Shown here: one piece after another, positions 33,084 through 43,284 of the stretch
Position numbering within the stretch: position 1 is the stretch's first letter
Layout: each line of letters begins with the position of its first letter
Source of the DNA: Natrinema thermotolerans DSM 11552
Lineage (GTDB): Archaea > Halobacteriota > Halobacteria > Halobacteriales > Natrialbaceae
Length of the DNA: 48,713 bases
Assembly (NCBI GenBank): GCA_000337115.1
Contig: AOIR01000038.1
Location: forward strand, 62,382 to 111,094
Reading direction: 5' to 3'
The notes under the pieces: generated by a model
Database searches by the model: none
Told to the model about the DNA's origin: nothing
Seen by the model: the letters and a program-made list of their open reading frames with translations, nothing else
Translations under genes and position numbers: made by a program

Positions 33084-34262
33084 ATGCATCCCCCGGGAGC
33101 CGACACCGTCCTCGTCCGTCACGGGGACGTCAACACGAAAAGCAACACCGTCAAGCGGTACATGGAGGACCTCCTCGCGGAGAACCTCGAGGCCCTCCTG
33201 TCCGCGCGGTCGATTCCCGGCGAGGTCGAGCGCCGGTGGAGCCGGCCGCTGATCCACACCGAGAGCGACGCCGTCGAGGCCGCCACCGACGCCGCGACCG
33301 ACACCTTCGGTGTCGTCTCCGCCAGCCCTGCCCTGACCACCAGCACGGAGAAAGCGCGGATCCTCGAGGCCCTCGCGGAGACGGCCCGCGAACACTACGA
33401 CGGCGGGACGTTCGCCGTCGAGGCCCGCCGAGCGGACAAGAGCCTGCCCTACGACAGCGAGGACCTCGCCCGCGAGGCGGGCAACGCCATCTGGGCGGCC
33501 GTCGAGGACGAGTTCGAGCCCGACGTCGATCTCGACGATCCCGACCTGACCTTCGGCGTCGAGGTCCGCGAGGACGCGGCCTTCCACTACCTCGAGCAAC
33601 GCGAGGGGCCGGGCGGGCTCCCGCTGGGTTCCCAGGAGCCGGTCATCGCCCTGGTCAGCGGCGGCATCGACTCGCCGGTCGCGGCCTACGAGATGATGCG
33701 CCGCGGCAGCCCGATCGTCCCGGCCTACGTCGACCTCGGTGACTACGGCGGGATCGACCACGAGGCCCGCGCCATGGAGACGGTCCGGCTCCTCTCGGAC
33801 TACGCGCCGAACTTCGATATGCAGGTCTACCGGATCCCTGGCGGCGACACGGTCGACCTGCTCGTCCGGCAGATGGAACAGGGCCGGATGCTTTCCCTGC
33901 GGCGCTTTTTCTACCGGGCCGCCGAGACGCTGGCCGAACGCGTCAACGCCGACGGCATCGTCACCGGAGAAGCCGCCGGCCAGAAGTCCAGCCAGACCGT
34001 CCGCAACCTCGGGGTCACTAGCCGCGCGACCCGGCTCCCGATCCACCGCCCGCTCCTGACGTGGGACAAGCAGGACATCGTCGCCCGCGCCCGCGAGATC
34101 GGCACCTTCAGCGACTCGACGATCGACGCCGGCTGCAACCGCGTCACCCCCGATCAGGTCGAGACCAACGCCCGCCTGAAGCCCCTGCTCGAGCACGAGC
34201 CGGACGACCTGCTCGAGCGGGCCGAAGAAGCGGCGAAAAACGCGACTCTGGTCGAACCCTGA
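33084..34262 (+). CDS. thiI: tRNA 4-thiouridine synthetase ThiI
   Basis: The 392-residue protein has the N-terminal ferredoxin-like and THUMP domains (residues about 1-175), then the PP-loop ATPase domain with VSGGIDSPVAAYEM near residue 192 and EAAGQKSSQT. It adenylates U8 of tRNA for sulfur insertion. The C-terminal rhodanese domain of bacterial ThiI is missing, as usual in archaea, and the remaining cysteine in DAGCNRVTP is the likely catalytic one. It is monocistronic. Confidence 0.95.
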   Translation: MHPPGADTVLVRHGDVNTKSNTVKRYMEDLLAENLEALLSARSIPGEVERRWSRPLIHTESDAVEAATDAATDTFGVVSASPALTTSTEKARILEALAETAREHYDGGTFAVEARRADKSLPYDSEDLAREAGNAIWAAVEDEFEPDVDLDDPDLTFGVEVREDAAFHYLEQREGPGGLPLGSQEPVIALVSGGIDSPVAAYEMMRRGSPIVPAYVDLGDYGGIDHEARAMETVRLLSDYAPNFDMQVYRIPGGDTVDLLVRQMEQGRMLSLRRFFYRAAETLAERVNADGIVTGEAAGQKSSQTVRNLGVTSRATRLPIHRPLLTWDKQDIVARAREIGTFSDSTIDAGCNRVTPDQVETNARLKPLLEHEPDDLLERAEEAAKNATLVEP

Positions 34263-34443
34263 GTCGGCTTCGAACCGCCCGTTTTCCCGCCGCTCGTAGA
34301 CACCTCCCCTACCCACGGCCGGGTGGGACTGAAAGGGGCTGGCGCGCTTTCGTAGTCGTGGCGTCTCCGACAGCAGATTTACTCGTGTCTTCATCGCAGA
34401 GAAGCCGAAACCCCCATTACGCCGTCGGACACACCACGAACCA

Positions 34444-35034
34444 GTGACCCGCGTCTGTCTCATCGGCGAGGCCGGGAGCGACCTCCAGTACGAACTCCTC
34501 TCGCGGGAGACGGCCCGCGAGGCGCTCGCGACCTACGACTTGGAGCGGCCGTTCGAGAACTCGCTGGCCCTGCGGACGGTCAGCGTCGGGGCCGCCGTCT
34601 CGCTGCTGAACGACCTGAACTGGTACTGCACGCGGTTCGTCGACGAGGCGTTCGTCCAGGAACCGAGCATCAGCGACGACGAGTGGCTCTCGCGAGCGCT
34701 CGCGACGCAACTCCGGAACGGCGAGATCGAGGCCGACGAGACGGGCGAGTTCTGCAAGATCTACGGCCTCGAGCGAGTCGCCCCTGCCGTCGAGGACGAG
34801 GGCACCGAACCCGATGCGGCGGCCTCGAGCGAGACTGACGAGTCCGCGGCCGCGAGCGAGGGTGAAGAAAACGGAGCCGCTGCAGCCTCGAGCGGAGCCG
34901 GCGGGGAACCAACCTATCGGCTCGTCGAGCCGCTGTACGTCCGGCGAACGGACGGTGATCTTCCGGAGTACGACCTCCGGGACGTCGCGGAGACGCTGGT
35001 CGTTCGCCTGACCGAGACGGAATATACGCCGTAG
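34444..35034 (+). CDS. Conserved haloarchaeal protein of unknown function
   Basis: The protein has 196 residues starting at a GTG, with a folded N-terminal part of about 115 residues (TRVCLIGEAGSDLQYELLS, then SLLNDLNWYCTRFVDEAFV), an acidic Ala/Glu/Ser linker of about 45 residues, and a short final domain (YRLVEPLYVRRTDGDL). No catalytic motif is visible. It is soluble. It follows thiI at 181 bases and is probably transcribed on its own. No function is proposed. Confidence 0.72.
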   Translation: MTRVCLIGEAGSDLQYELLSRETAREALATYDLERPFENSLALRTVSVGAAVSLLNDLNWYCTRFVDEAFVQEPSISDDEWLSRALATQLRNGEIEADETGEFCKIYGLERVAPAVEDEGTEPDAAASSETDESAAASEGEENGAAAASSGAGGEPTYRLVEPLYVRRTDGDLPEYDLRDVAETLVVRLTETEYTP

Positions 35035-35058
35035 CGGGGCCGTCGTTCGCTCGAGCGG

Positions 35059-35859
35059 TTACGAGCCGTCCTCGGCCGTCCCGTCGTCCGACTCGACGCT
35101 CGTACTCTCCGACGCGCTGGCGCTGTCGCTGCGCATCGAGGCACCGCTGGTATTGCCCTCGTGATCGACGACCGTCGCGGAAAGCGCCGTCAGCGGCTCC
35201 GATTCGAAGGTCACCCGAACGAGCCGGCCGACGGTCGTGATCACCGGGGTACAGGCCTCGTTCTCGTCCGCCGTGTCCCGTACACCTGCCTCGAGGACGA
35301 GTTCCTTGTCGGCGCTTCCGTCCGTCCCATCGCTATCGGTCTCGCCGTCGCCGCCGGTACTGCTGCTACTGGGTTCGTCGTCGCCGTCGGTCTCGCTCCC
35401 GTCGTCGGTTTCGTTCCCCTCGTCGGTCTCGTCGTCCTCGATCGGTTGGACATCGATCGACTCGAGGACTAACTCGTAACAGGGGTTCGGTGCCTCGGAC
35501 TCGAGCGAGACCAGGATCGACGTCTCGAAGTCGGTGTCGTCGACGAAGCTGGCGAGGGGGTCGACGTTGGAGAGCGTACGCGTCTCGAGCCACTCGGTCG
35601 CGTCGTCGGCGTCCCGGACGAGGTCGACAGATGACGTCTCCGTATCCGTGGAGAACTGGTAGTTTTGTGTCTCGTAGCCGGTCACCTCCTCGGGGAGGTC
35701 CTCGCTTCCGTCGTCCGATCCGGGGTCGTCTTCGCTGGGATCGTCACTCTCATCGTTGTCGTCGGGCGAGTCGTCGGTCCCGTCGGCGATACAGCCGGCC
35801 GAGAGCGCGAGCAATCCTGCAGTGCTACTCAGTAGCGTCCGCCTGGAGGGGCGTGTCAT
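35059..35859 (-). CDS. Tat lipoprotein, hypothetical
   Basis: The 266-residue protein has a Tat signal (SRRTLLSSTAG) and lipobox (LSAGC at about residue 22), followed by an acidic low-complexity region of about 35 residues and a beta-rich domain interrupted by a second acidic insert (residues about 145-180). It is lipid-anchored outside the cell. I do not recognise the folded part. The strongly acidic inserts are typical of haloarchaeal surface proteins. Confidence 0.8.
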   Translation of the reverse strand: MTRPSRRTLLSSTAGLLALSAGCIADGTDDSPDDNDESDDPSEDDPGSDDGSEDLPEEVTGYETQNYQFSTDTETSSVDLVRDADDATEWLETRTLSNVDPLASFVDDTDFETSILVSLESEAPNPCYELVLESIDVQPIEDDETDEGNETDDGSETDGDDEPSSSSTGGDGETDSDGTDGSADKELVLEAGVRDTADENEACTPVITTVGRLVRVTFESEPLTALSATVVDHEGNTSGASMRSDSASASESTSVESDDGTAEDGS

Positions 35860-35990
35860 TGTACCTGACCGTACGAAGGGGTACCTAAAGGCGGTTCGGC
35901 TAGGTCAAAGAATCATTTTTACCAGACCGATTCGGGGAACGGGTCGACGAAGACACGATGAGCCGGGCGAAATCGCGCTGCTCGAGCCGG

Positions 35991-36971
<981 letters not shown>

Positions 36972-37061
36972 TGACCCACAATATGGATTCGAGACGTAAA
37001 CCCGTGCTGGACAGAGGCAGGACGTGCCGGCTACTATAGAGGGTGGACCTACAGATGCGAT

Positions 37062-38447
37062 TTATTCGTCGTACTCGTGGTCGACCGCCTTGAACGCATC
37101 TTCGGCCACCTCGAGGGCGCGTTCGATTTCGTCCTCGGTGTGGCTATACGCAGTAAAGAACCGCTCGCCTTGCGGCGGAATGCCGAAGAGAACTCCGCGA
37201 GCAGCGGCCTCGACGAACCAGTCGTTGAACTGGTCGCCGTTTGCGCCGAACAGATCACGGAACCCGTCCAGGTCGTCATCCATCATGAGGACCTGACCCG
37301 CCGAACCGATGTACTCGACGTGGGCAGGAATTCCGACGTCGTCGATGACGTCCTGTAACCCATCGAAGAGCAGTTCCCCTTTTCGATCGATGTCGGCGTA
37401 GACGTCCTCCTCCTCGAGGACCTCGAGAGTCTTTAGCGAGGCGGCTGCCGAGACAGGGTGGCCGTTGTACGTTCCACCGTGGAACGCCGTCGTCTGCCAA
37501 CTCTTTTGTGCGTTGGATTCTTCCGGAGGGATAATCTCGTTCATGATTTCGGCCGTTCCGCCGAATCCGGCCATCTGATATCCCCCGCCGACCGCTTTCG
37601 CGAACGTCGTCATGTCCGGTTCGATCCCGAACCGCTCTTGGGCGCCACCCGGAGCGAGACGGAAGCCGGTCATGACTTCGTCCCAAATCAGGACGATGTC
37701 CAACTCGTCCGTCAGGTCACGTAGGAATTCGTGGTAGCCGTCCTGCGGTTTCAGACAGCCAGCTGAAAACATAACCGGCTCGATGATGACTGCGGCTAAG
37801 TCATCGGCGTGTTCTCGGAGGATTTCCTCCGTCGCTTCCTTATCGTTGAAGGGGAACGCGACAGTGAGATCGCTGATTTGGTCTGGAATTCCCGACCCGT
37901 ATGACACCGTATTCGGCCGTTTTTCGTCTCCCAATGCGTCTTCGTCAGCGAGGACGCTCTGGAGAAGATAATCGTGTGCACCGCCGTAGCCACCTTCCGG
38001 TTTGGCGATCTTGTCGTTGCCAGTATACGATCGAGCTACGCGGAGAGCGTGCATGGTCGCCTCCGAACCGCTGTTTGTCAAACGGACCTTCTCGATACTG
38101 GGAACCCACTCGACGATTTTTTCCATCAGTTCGATACTGATGACCTGTGGAGTGGCGGTTAGATCAGCCCTCTCTGCTTGTTCTTTCACTGCTTCGGTAA
38201 CAGCAGGGTGATTGTGACCCAAGATTTTGGGACCAAGAGCCATCAAGAAGTCGAGATATTCGTTCCCGTCGACGTCGTAAACGTACGATCCTTCCGCGCG
38301 ATTCACGTAGATCGGATACGGATCGAAATGTCGCACGTTGGATTCGACACCGAGCGGCGTCACTTTCTTCGCACGTTCGAAAAATTGCTTGTTACCCTGT
38401 GTGCGTTCACGGTACAGTTCTTTGTGGTCAGTATTGTCCAGGCCCAT
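37062..38447 (-). CDS. Class III PLP aminotransferase (glutamate-1-semialdehyde aminomutase-like)
   Basis: This 461-residue enzyme has the class III motifs NSGSEATMHALRVAR, IWDEVMTGFR and FAKAVGGGYQMAGFGG (the PLP lysine is Lys in AKAVGG). The N-terminal layout resembles glutamate-1-semialdehyde aminomutase, but GSAM is normally part of the heme genes, and this gene sits with an NhaC-type transporter and an aldehyde dehydrogenase. An omega- or beta-amino acid:2-oxo acid transaminase feeding a semialdehyde to the dehydrogenase is more likely. Base use is less GC-rich than in neighbours, which suggests later acquisition. The start has a TATA box about 25 bp upstream. Confidence 0.85.
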   Translation of the reverse strand: MGLDNTDHKELYRERTQGNKQFFERAKKVTPLGVESNVRHFDPYPIYVNRAEGSYVYDVDGNEYLDFLMALGPKILGHNHPAVTEAVKEQAERADLTATPQVISIELMEKIVEWVPSIEKVRLTNSGSEATMHALRVARSYTGNDKIAKPEGGYGGAHDYLLQSVLADEDALGDEKRPNTVSYGSGIPDQISDLTVAFPFNDKEATEEILREHADDLAAVIIEPVMFSAGCLKPQDGYHEFLRDLTDELDIVLIWDEVMTGFRLAPGGAQERFGIEPDMTTFAKAVGGGYQMAGFGGTAEIMNEIIPPEESNAQKSWQTTAFHGGTYNGHPVSAAASLKTLEVLEEEDVYADIDRKGELLFDGLQDVIDDVGIPAHVEYIGSAGQVLMMDDDLDGFRDLFGANGDQFNDWFVEAAARGVLFGIPPQGERFFTAYSHTEDEIERALEVAEDAFKAVDHEYDE

Positions 38448-38465
38448 ACGCGTTATCTGGACTCA

Positions 38466-38476
38466 AATATAATAAA
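38466..38476 (-). promoter_or_regulatory. TATA box for the aminotransferase gene
   Basis: TTTATTATATT on the minus strand is centred about 24 bp before the ATG at 38447, in an AT-rich patch. The spacing suits a leaderless transcript. Confidence 0.55.
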
Positions 38477-38593
38477 ACTTTCTTATATAGGATATTGGAC
38501 GAGTAATAGGATTTTAGTTGGACTCTGTTCAAACGAGATGATCGGCTACGGCCAGACGGATCGAGGGCCGACTAACTAGCTCTCTGAGATGCG

Positions 38594-40318
38594 TCAGTCA
38601 TCACCGGCCTCCAAGCTATGCGTTTCGTGATTCGTGACGGTAGCCGAGATGTTCTTTCGCCTCGCGTCCCATCCCGAGAGGAAATAAACGATACCGGTCA
38701 GGAGGACGCTCCCAACGAGAAGTAGTGCGACGGCTGCCCAGATCGAGCGTCCCCAAATGGGGGAACCGTATCCCCACGTCAGGAGTAAGACCGTGGAAAC
38801 TGCGACGACGGTGAGCGCGTAGTAAACCTGCGTTCGGACGTGGTCTATCAGGTCCGCTCCGGTGAACGTCGCTGCAAGTACTGTCGTTGGAGCAACTGGC
38901 GAAGAGTGATCTCCGAAGATGGCTCCTGAGAACGTTGCGCCGACGACGACAGCGACCATCGTGTGACTGGCGGTAAGCTCCCAGGCGAGCGGAACTGCGA
39001 TGGGAGTCAGAACCGCCATAACGGCCCAAGAGTCGCCCATCGTAAACGCCATGAACGATCCAATCAGCAGAACCACGATGGGGAGCGTTTCAGGCGTCAA
39101 TACCATCGTCGCGTACGTTGCAACGTATTCGCCAGTTCCCAGCTGTTCGACGACAGAGCCAATAGTCCACGCCAGCACGAGGATCGTCAGCGGCGTCAGC
39201 ATAATTTTAAATCCTTTCACGGAGGTGTCCACGCTCTCACCGACTGACATATAGTCGTAGAAGTATGCGTAGTACCACGTCGACCCGACCATAGCGAACG
39301 AACCAACGACGATGGTGAAAATGTAGTTCGCATTGATCAGTATCTCTCGCAGTGTTCGTCCGGGTTCGTATCCCGTTATGATTGCACCGATCGTGACGAC
39401 ACCCAGAAGAACGAGGACGGGAGCGAAAAACGTCCGGAGCATTCTCGGCGCTCCCTCGATGGGCTCTCCCAGTTCTCCTTTTATGTCCTGCATCGGCTGC
39501 GCCTTTTCCCCGTTGACCTTCCCGGTTTCACGGGCACGATGTTCCGCGGACAGCATCGCACCGAAGTCGCGCTGGGTGACCACGATAATCCCAACCATGA
39601 CGATCGCCAAGATAGAATACATGTTGAACGGGATGGATTTGATAAATATTAAGAAAGAAGACGGGACTTCACTGGCCGGAATATCCGTTGCTTCGTAGCC
39701 GGTGTTGATCATTGACATCTGGAAGGCGACCCACGAAGATAATGCAAGAGTCGAAACCGGCGCGGCCGTAGAGTCGACGATATAGGACAGCTTTTCGCGA
39801 GACATATTAAGCTCGTCCGATATGTCTTTCATCGTCGTCCCAACGATCGCCGCGTTGGCGTAATCGTCGAAAAATAACCCGATTCCCATTAGCCACGCTG
39901 CCAGACCGGCTTTTCGTTTGCTATCGACGTACTCAGTGACCTTCTCTGCGGCGGCGAGTGTCCCACCCAACTTCCAGATCATCGCAATAGCGGAACCTAA
40001 GAACAGAACTAAGAGGATGATCTGCATGTTGAACACGCTTTCACCGACTGACTCCGAGATCCACTGAAGCGCGTCGATCGAACCCCAGAATCCAGCGATA
40101 ATGATACCAACGACAATATTGAGCGGTTCGTAGGACGGGAGTCCGACCCCACTAAAGAGACTTGCGGCGAGATCGACCCCGTCGAAGTAGCGATAAATCG
40201 CGCCTCCGGACCAGACACCTAAAAACAGCCCGATAATCGCTTTCCGAGTTTTGATGGCGACACCGATCGCGAGTATCAGTGGCAACAGAGACCATGCACC
40301 GTATGTCGTGGCTGACAT
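38594..40318 (-). CDS. NhaC-family Na+/H+ antiporter-like transporter
   Basis: The 574-residue membrane protein has twelve or more hydrophobic segments. It resembles the NhaC/YuiF antiporter group (LGSAIAMIWKLGGTLAAAE, then GIGLFFDDYANAAIVGTTMKDIS and SGAIFGDHSSPVAPTTVLAA). Members exchange sodium for protons, and some move organic acids or amino acids with sodium. With the aminotransferase next door and the dehydrogenase beyond, amino acid uptake is a reasonable guess, but sodium/proton exchange is the family default. It has its own TATA box. Confidence 0.88.
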   Translation of the reverse strand: MSATTYGAWSLLPLILAIGVAIKTRKAIIGLFLGVWSGGAIYRYFDGVDLAASLFSGVGLPSYEPLNIVVGIIIAGFWGSIDALQWISESVGESVFNMQIILLVLFLGSAIAMIWKLGGTLAAAEKVTEYVDSKRKAGLAAWLMGIGLFFDDYANAAIVGTTMKDISDELNMSREKLSYIVDSTAAPVSTLALSSWVAFQMSMINTGYEATDIPASEVPSSFLIFIKSIPFNMYSILAIVMVGIIVVTQRDFGAMLSAEHRARETGKVNGEKAQPMQDIKGELGEPIEGAPRMLRTFFAPVLVLLGVVTIGAIITGYEPGRTLREILINANYIFTIVVGSFAMVGSTWYYAYFYDYMSVGESVDTSVKGFKIMLTPLTILVLAWTIGSVVEQLGTGEYVATYATMVLTPETLPIVVLLIGSFMAFTMGDSWAVMAVLTPIAVPLAWELTASHTMVAVVVGATFSGAIFGDHSSPVAPTTVLAATFTGADLIDHVRTQVYYALTVVAVSTVLLLTWGYGSPIWGRSIWAAVALLLVGSVLLTGIVYFLSGWDARRKNISATVTNHETHSLEAGDD

Positions 40319-40342
40319 GGTCCAACATATGAGAGTTTCACA

Positions 40343-40350
40343 CTATATAG
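40343..40350 (-). promoter_or_regulatory. TATA box for the NhaC-type transporter gene
   Basis: CTATATAG, which is its own reverse complement, lies 25-32 bp upstream of the ATG at 40318. Confidence 0.55.
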
Positions 40351-40854
40351 TTTACTACTAGCGCACAATATGTGGTCTATATTCTACAAACCTGATTCTA
40401 TCTGAACAGTATACAACAACGGGGCGGTCGGGGACCGTCCCTCCACGACTTGCTTCGTCCGTCAAGCGCCGATGGGGCCGACGGTGATCGTAGTACGACA
40501 CCAACCGTTCGATCGTCCTCTCGAGTCCTCGTCCGGTCGTCTACCCCGGAACCGTCCGATCCGAATTTGACGGTGGGGAACCCCGTTCGACGCGTTTCGG
40601 TCGATATCGTTGGGTCGTCCGGATCGGCTCGAGGGCAAGCAGTCCGGGAACCGGATCGGCCGACGAGAAACCCGACGACGGGGAAACCGTGTTTCTCGCG
40701 GTGGTCCACTCACTTCTCGAACGGACAGCGCCCGACGTTCCTCATGCCCCACCACATAGGCGGGAGATTTCCGACACAGTACCGCTGCCATCGGTTTCTA
40801 TTTCACCCACATTATCGACCCAGAGTCAACTTAATAGGAGAATTATGAACAACG
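40351..40854. other. Gap of about 500 bp without a recognisable gene
   Basis: This is the divergent gap between the transporter and aldehyde dehydrogenase genes. Its first 60 bases are AT-rich promoter sequence. A hairpin-like GGGCGGTCGGGGACCGTCC sits near 40423-40441. Open frames exist on both strands, but none has a start signal or recognisable protein pattern. It could hold a regulatory RNA or the remnant of a lost gene. Confidence 0.4.
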
Positions 40855-40863
40855 TTTAATAAG
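40855..40863 (+). promoter_or_regulatory. TATA box for the aldehyde dehydrogenase gene
   Basis: TTTAATAAG is 23-31 bp before the ATG at 40886, as expected for a leaderless haloarchaeal transcript. This supports that start over the upstream TTG at 40865. Confidence 0.6.
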
Positions 40864-40885
40864 ATTGGAAACAATCACACCGTGT

Positions 40886-42406
40886 ATGGATAAAGAGGAA
40901 TCCCACGGAGAGATCCGGCAGCGACACCGCCGCGCGATCGACGAAGCAACTGCGGAGATCACCTTCGGTGCTTGGATTGACGGCGAAACGCGATCGGCAA
41001 GCACCGGGGAGACCTTCCGGACGACGGACCCGGTGATCGACGAAGCGATCGCGGAAGTCCCACGATGTACCAGCGAGGATATCGAGACTGCCGTCGACGC
41101 TGCACAATCCTCTTTCGAGGGCGAATGGGGCGATATTGGAGTTTCCGAACGGTCCGCGCTACTGAACGAGTGGGCCGAGGAACTTTCGGCACACCGTGAC
41201 ACACTCGGTCTTCTCGAGAGCCTCGACACGGGGAAACCACTCGAATACGCAAAAGAAGAGATCGACGGTGCGATCGCTTTCCTCTCGTATTATGCGGATA
41301 TCGCACGGTCACACGGCGGAAAACAGATTCCCGTTGACGGGGATTCTCTGGTGTATACACAACGCGAACCCTACGGAGTTTGTGGACAGATCACGCCGTG
41401 GAACTTCCCCCTCTATCTTCTATCGTGGAAAGTCGGCCCCGCGCTAGCGACCGGGAACACCGTCGTGATAAAACCCGCAGAACTCACACCGCTGACTGCT
41501 CTATACGCTGCTCAACTGTCCGAGGGCATTCTTCCTGACGGCGTTTTGAACGTCGTTCCCGGATACGGCGAAGAGGCCGGCGCTCCACTGACGGAACACG
41601 AAGACGTTCGCAAGCTCGCGTTCACTGGCGAGGATCTGACCGGGGAGACGATTATGAAGGCAGCCGCGGCCAACATCACACCGGTGACGCTCGAACTCGG
41701 TGGGAAGAGTCCCATGATCGTGTTCCCCGATGCAGATGTCGAAACCGCTGCCGAAGCGGCCGCGGACGGCATCTTCTACAACACCGGGCAGGCGTGTGAC
41801 GCCGCGTCGCGTATCCTCCTCCACGAGGACATTAAGGCGGAGTTCACGGAGGCGTTCCTCGACCACGCAGCCGACTACACCGTTGGCGATCCCCTCGAAG
41901 AGGGGACCATGATGGGCCCCCTGGCACATCAGGGCCAGTACGAGAAGGTCACGGACTATATCGAACTCGGGACGGAGGAAGGCGCAACCTTACTGACTGG
42001 GGGGAGCGCTCCAGACGATCCGGACCTCGAGGACGGATGGTTCATCGAGCCGACGATCTTCGACGACGTCAGTAACGACATGAGAATTGCACAGGAGGAG
42101 ATCTTCGGACCAGTCGAGTGTCTCCTCACGTTCTCCGACTACGACGAAGCGATCGAGATGGCTAACGATATCGAGTACGGTCTCGCGGGATACGTGATCA
42201 CCGAAAACGCATCCCTCGCCCATCAGGCTGCTTCGGATATCGAAGCTGGACTGATCGCAGTTAACAAATACCCCGGCGATGACCTCGGTGTTCCGTTCGG
42301 CGGGTACAAACGCTCTGGAATCGGCCGTGAATGCGCTGAAGAAACGCTCGATCACTATACGCAGACGAAAACGGTCAACATGCGACTCGACGAGCCCGAG
42401 CTATAG
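40886..42406 (+). CDS. NAD(P)-dependent aldehyde dehydrogenase
   Basis: The 506-residue enzyme has the ALDH motifs ITPWNFPLYLLSWKVGPAL, LELGGKSPMIV (catalytic Glu) and NTGQACDAASRILL (catalytic Cys). The closest group is betaine-aldehyde and aminobutyraldehyde dehydrogenases. It would oxidise a semialdehyde or amino aldehyde to the acid. Divergent from the NhaC-type transporter and next to the class III aminotransferase, it completes a plausible amine or amino acid catabolic set. The exact substrate is unknown. Confidence 0.92.
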   Translation: MDKEESHGEIRQRHRRAIDEATAEITFGAWIDGETRSASTGETFRTTDPVIDEAIAEVPRCTSEDIETAVDAAQSSFEGEWGDIGVSERSALLNEWAEELSAHRDTLGLLESLDTGKPLEYAKEEIDGAIAFLSYYADIARSHGGKQIPVDGDSLVYTQREPYGVCGQITPWNFPLYLLSWKVGPALATGNTVVIKPAELTPLTALYAAQLSEGILPDGVLNVVPGYGEEAGAPLTEHEDVRKLAFTGEDLTGETIMKAAAANITPVTLELGGKSPMIVFPDADVETAAEAAADGIFYNTGQACDAASRILLHEDIKAEFTEAFLDHAADYTVGDPLEEGTMMGPLAHQGQYEKVTDYIELGTEEGATLLTGGSAPDDPDLEDGWFIEPTIFDDVSNDMRIAQEEIFGPVECLLTFSDYDEAIEMANDIEYGLAGYVITENASLAHQAASDIEAGLIAVNKYPGDDLGVPFGGYKRSGIGRECAEETLDHYTQTKTVNMRLDEPEL

Positions 42407-42826
42407 CGACTGTGTCCGACAGCCACGATTCCGTCTTTTCACGGCTCAGTATACCGCTATTCGAGCAGGGAGTCGATTGCGGGGGATATCGGTTGCTTTC
42501 GTGTGGCCAGAAAGCGAGCCAACGGCCGGATGGCGAAGCGTGGATTCGAGTTGTACTCCCCCGATCGGCGTTCGTTCAGGGACAGTCCCGGCAACGTCAC
42601 CAAGGCGGGGCCGCCACGGAATGCGGGAGCCGACAGTCGGCACCTGAAAATACGCGCGCTGGGATCCCTGCCGAAGCAATCAGTCAATACACACATCGCG
42701 CTTCGTTCGAGGCGGGAGTTGTCCAATAACTGTACTTCCAATAGTGCCGATCAGTGGGACGGACCCTCGAGCGAGTCTCCCGTCGGAAACACCGCCGTTA
42801 AGCCCACCGACCGACAAGTCGTGCGT
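42407..42826. other. Gap of 420 bp without a recognisable gene
   Basis: No protein with a known pattern, no tRNA and no terminal inverted repeats were seen between the aldehyde dehydrogenase and thioredoxin-like genes. A forward open frame beginning at 42503 runs into the thioredoxin gene, but its first 108 residues are basic and low-complexity and look non-coding. Confidence 0.45.
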
Positions 42827-43201
42827 ATGAGTCTCGAGACCATGCGGCCGAACCCTACGTGGGACGCGGCGTCCTACGAGGAGGCGGTCGAGACGCTCGA
42901 AGCGCACAACGACGAACTGGTGTACAAGATCTGGGGCGGCGACTGGTGCAAGGACTGTCGCGCCCTGCTGCCCGATTTCGGTGCGGCACTCGAGGCAGCC
43001 GAGGTCCCCGACGACCGTATCGAGGAGGTCAACGTCGATGAGGACAAGCAGGGACCGGGCGTCGAGGCGTACGACATCGAGTACATCCCGACGATCGTCG
43101 TCGAGACCGACGACGGCGAGGAGATTGTTCGGTTCGTCGAGGAAGAAGACGTGCCGCCGGCAGTCTGGCTGGCCGACCAACTCGAGAACGAACTCGCGTA
43201 A
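42827..43201 (+). CDS. Thioredoxin-family protein
   Basis: The 124-residue protein has the active-site motif WCKDC (residues about 39-43) in a thioredoxin fold, with the cis-proline in IEYIPTIVV. It would act as a cytoplasmic disulfide reductase or redox partner. ATG 42827 is chosen because upstream codons have no thioredoxin character. It converges with the YyaL-like gene, which also starts with a thioredoxin-like domain. Confidence 0.9.
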   Translation: MSLETMRPNPTWDAASYEEAVETLEAHNDELVYKIWGGDWCKDCRALLPDFGAALEAAEVPDDRIEEVNVDEDKQGPGVEAYDIEYIPTIVVETDDGEEIVRFVEEEDVPPAVWLADQLENELA

Positions 43202-43284
43202 CGAGGGCGGGTGCGGAGTCGGTCGAATCGTCCGTCTCGGTCGGGAGTCCCCGATACTGACTGCGAACCGACTGTACGACAGCC

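Noticed and set aside
37062-38447. Naming the aminotransferase hemL, which would tie it to the heme genes
   Set aside because: It looks like glutamate-1-semialdehyde aminomutase, but it is 29 kb from hemA and sits with a transporter and an aldehyde dehydrogenase. The family contains many transaminases.
42407-42826. A decayed insertion sequence between the aldehyde dehydrogenase and thioredoxin genes
   Set aside because: No terminal inverted repeats, target duplication or transposase motif could be seen.
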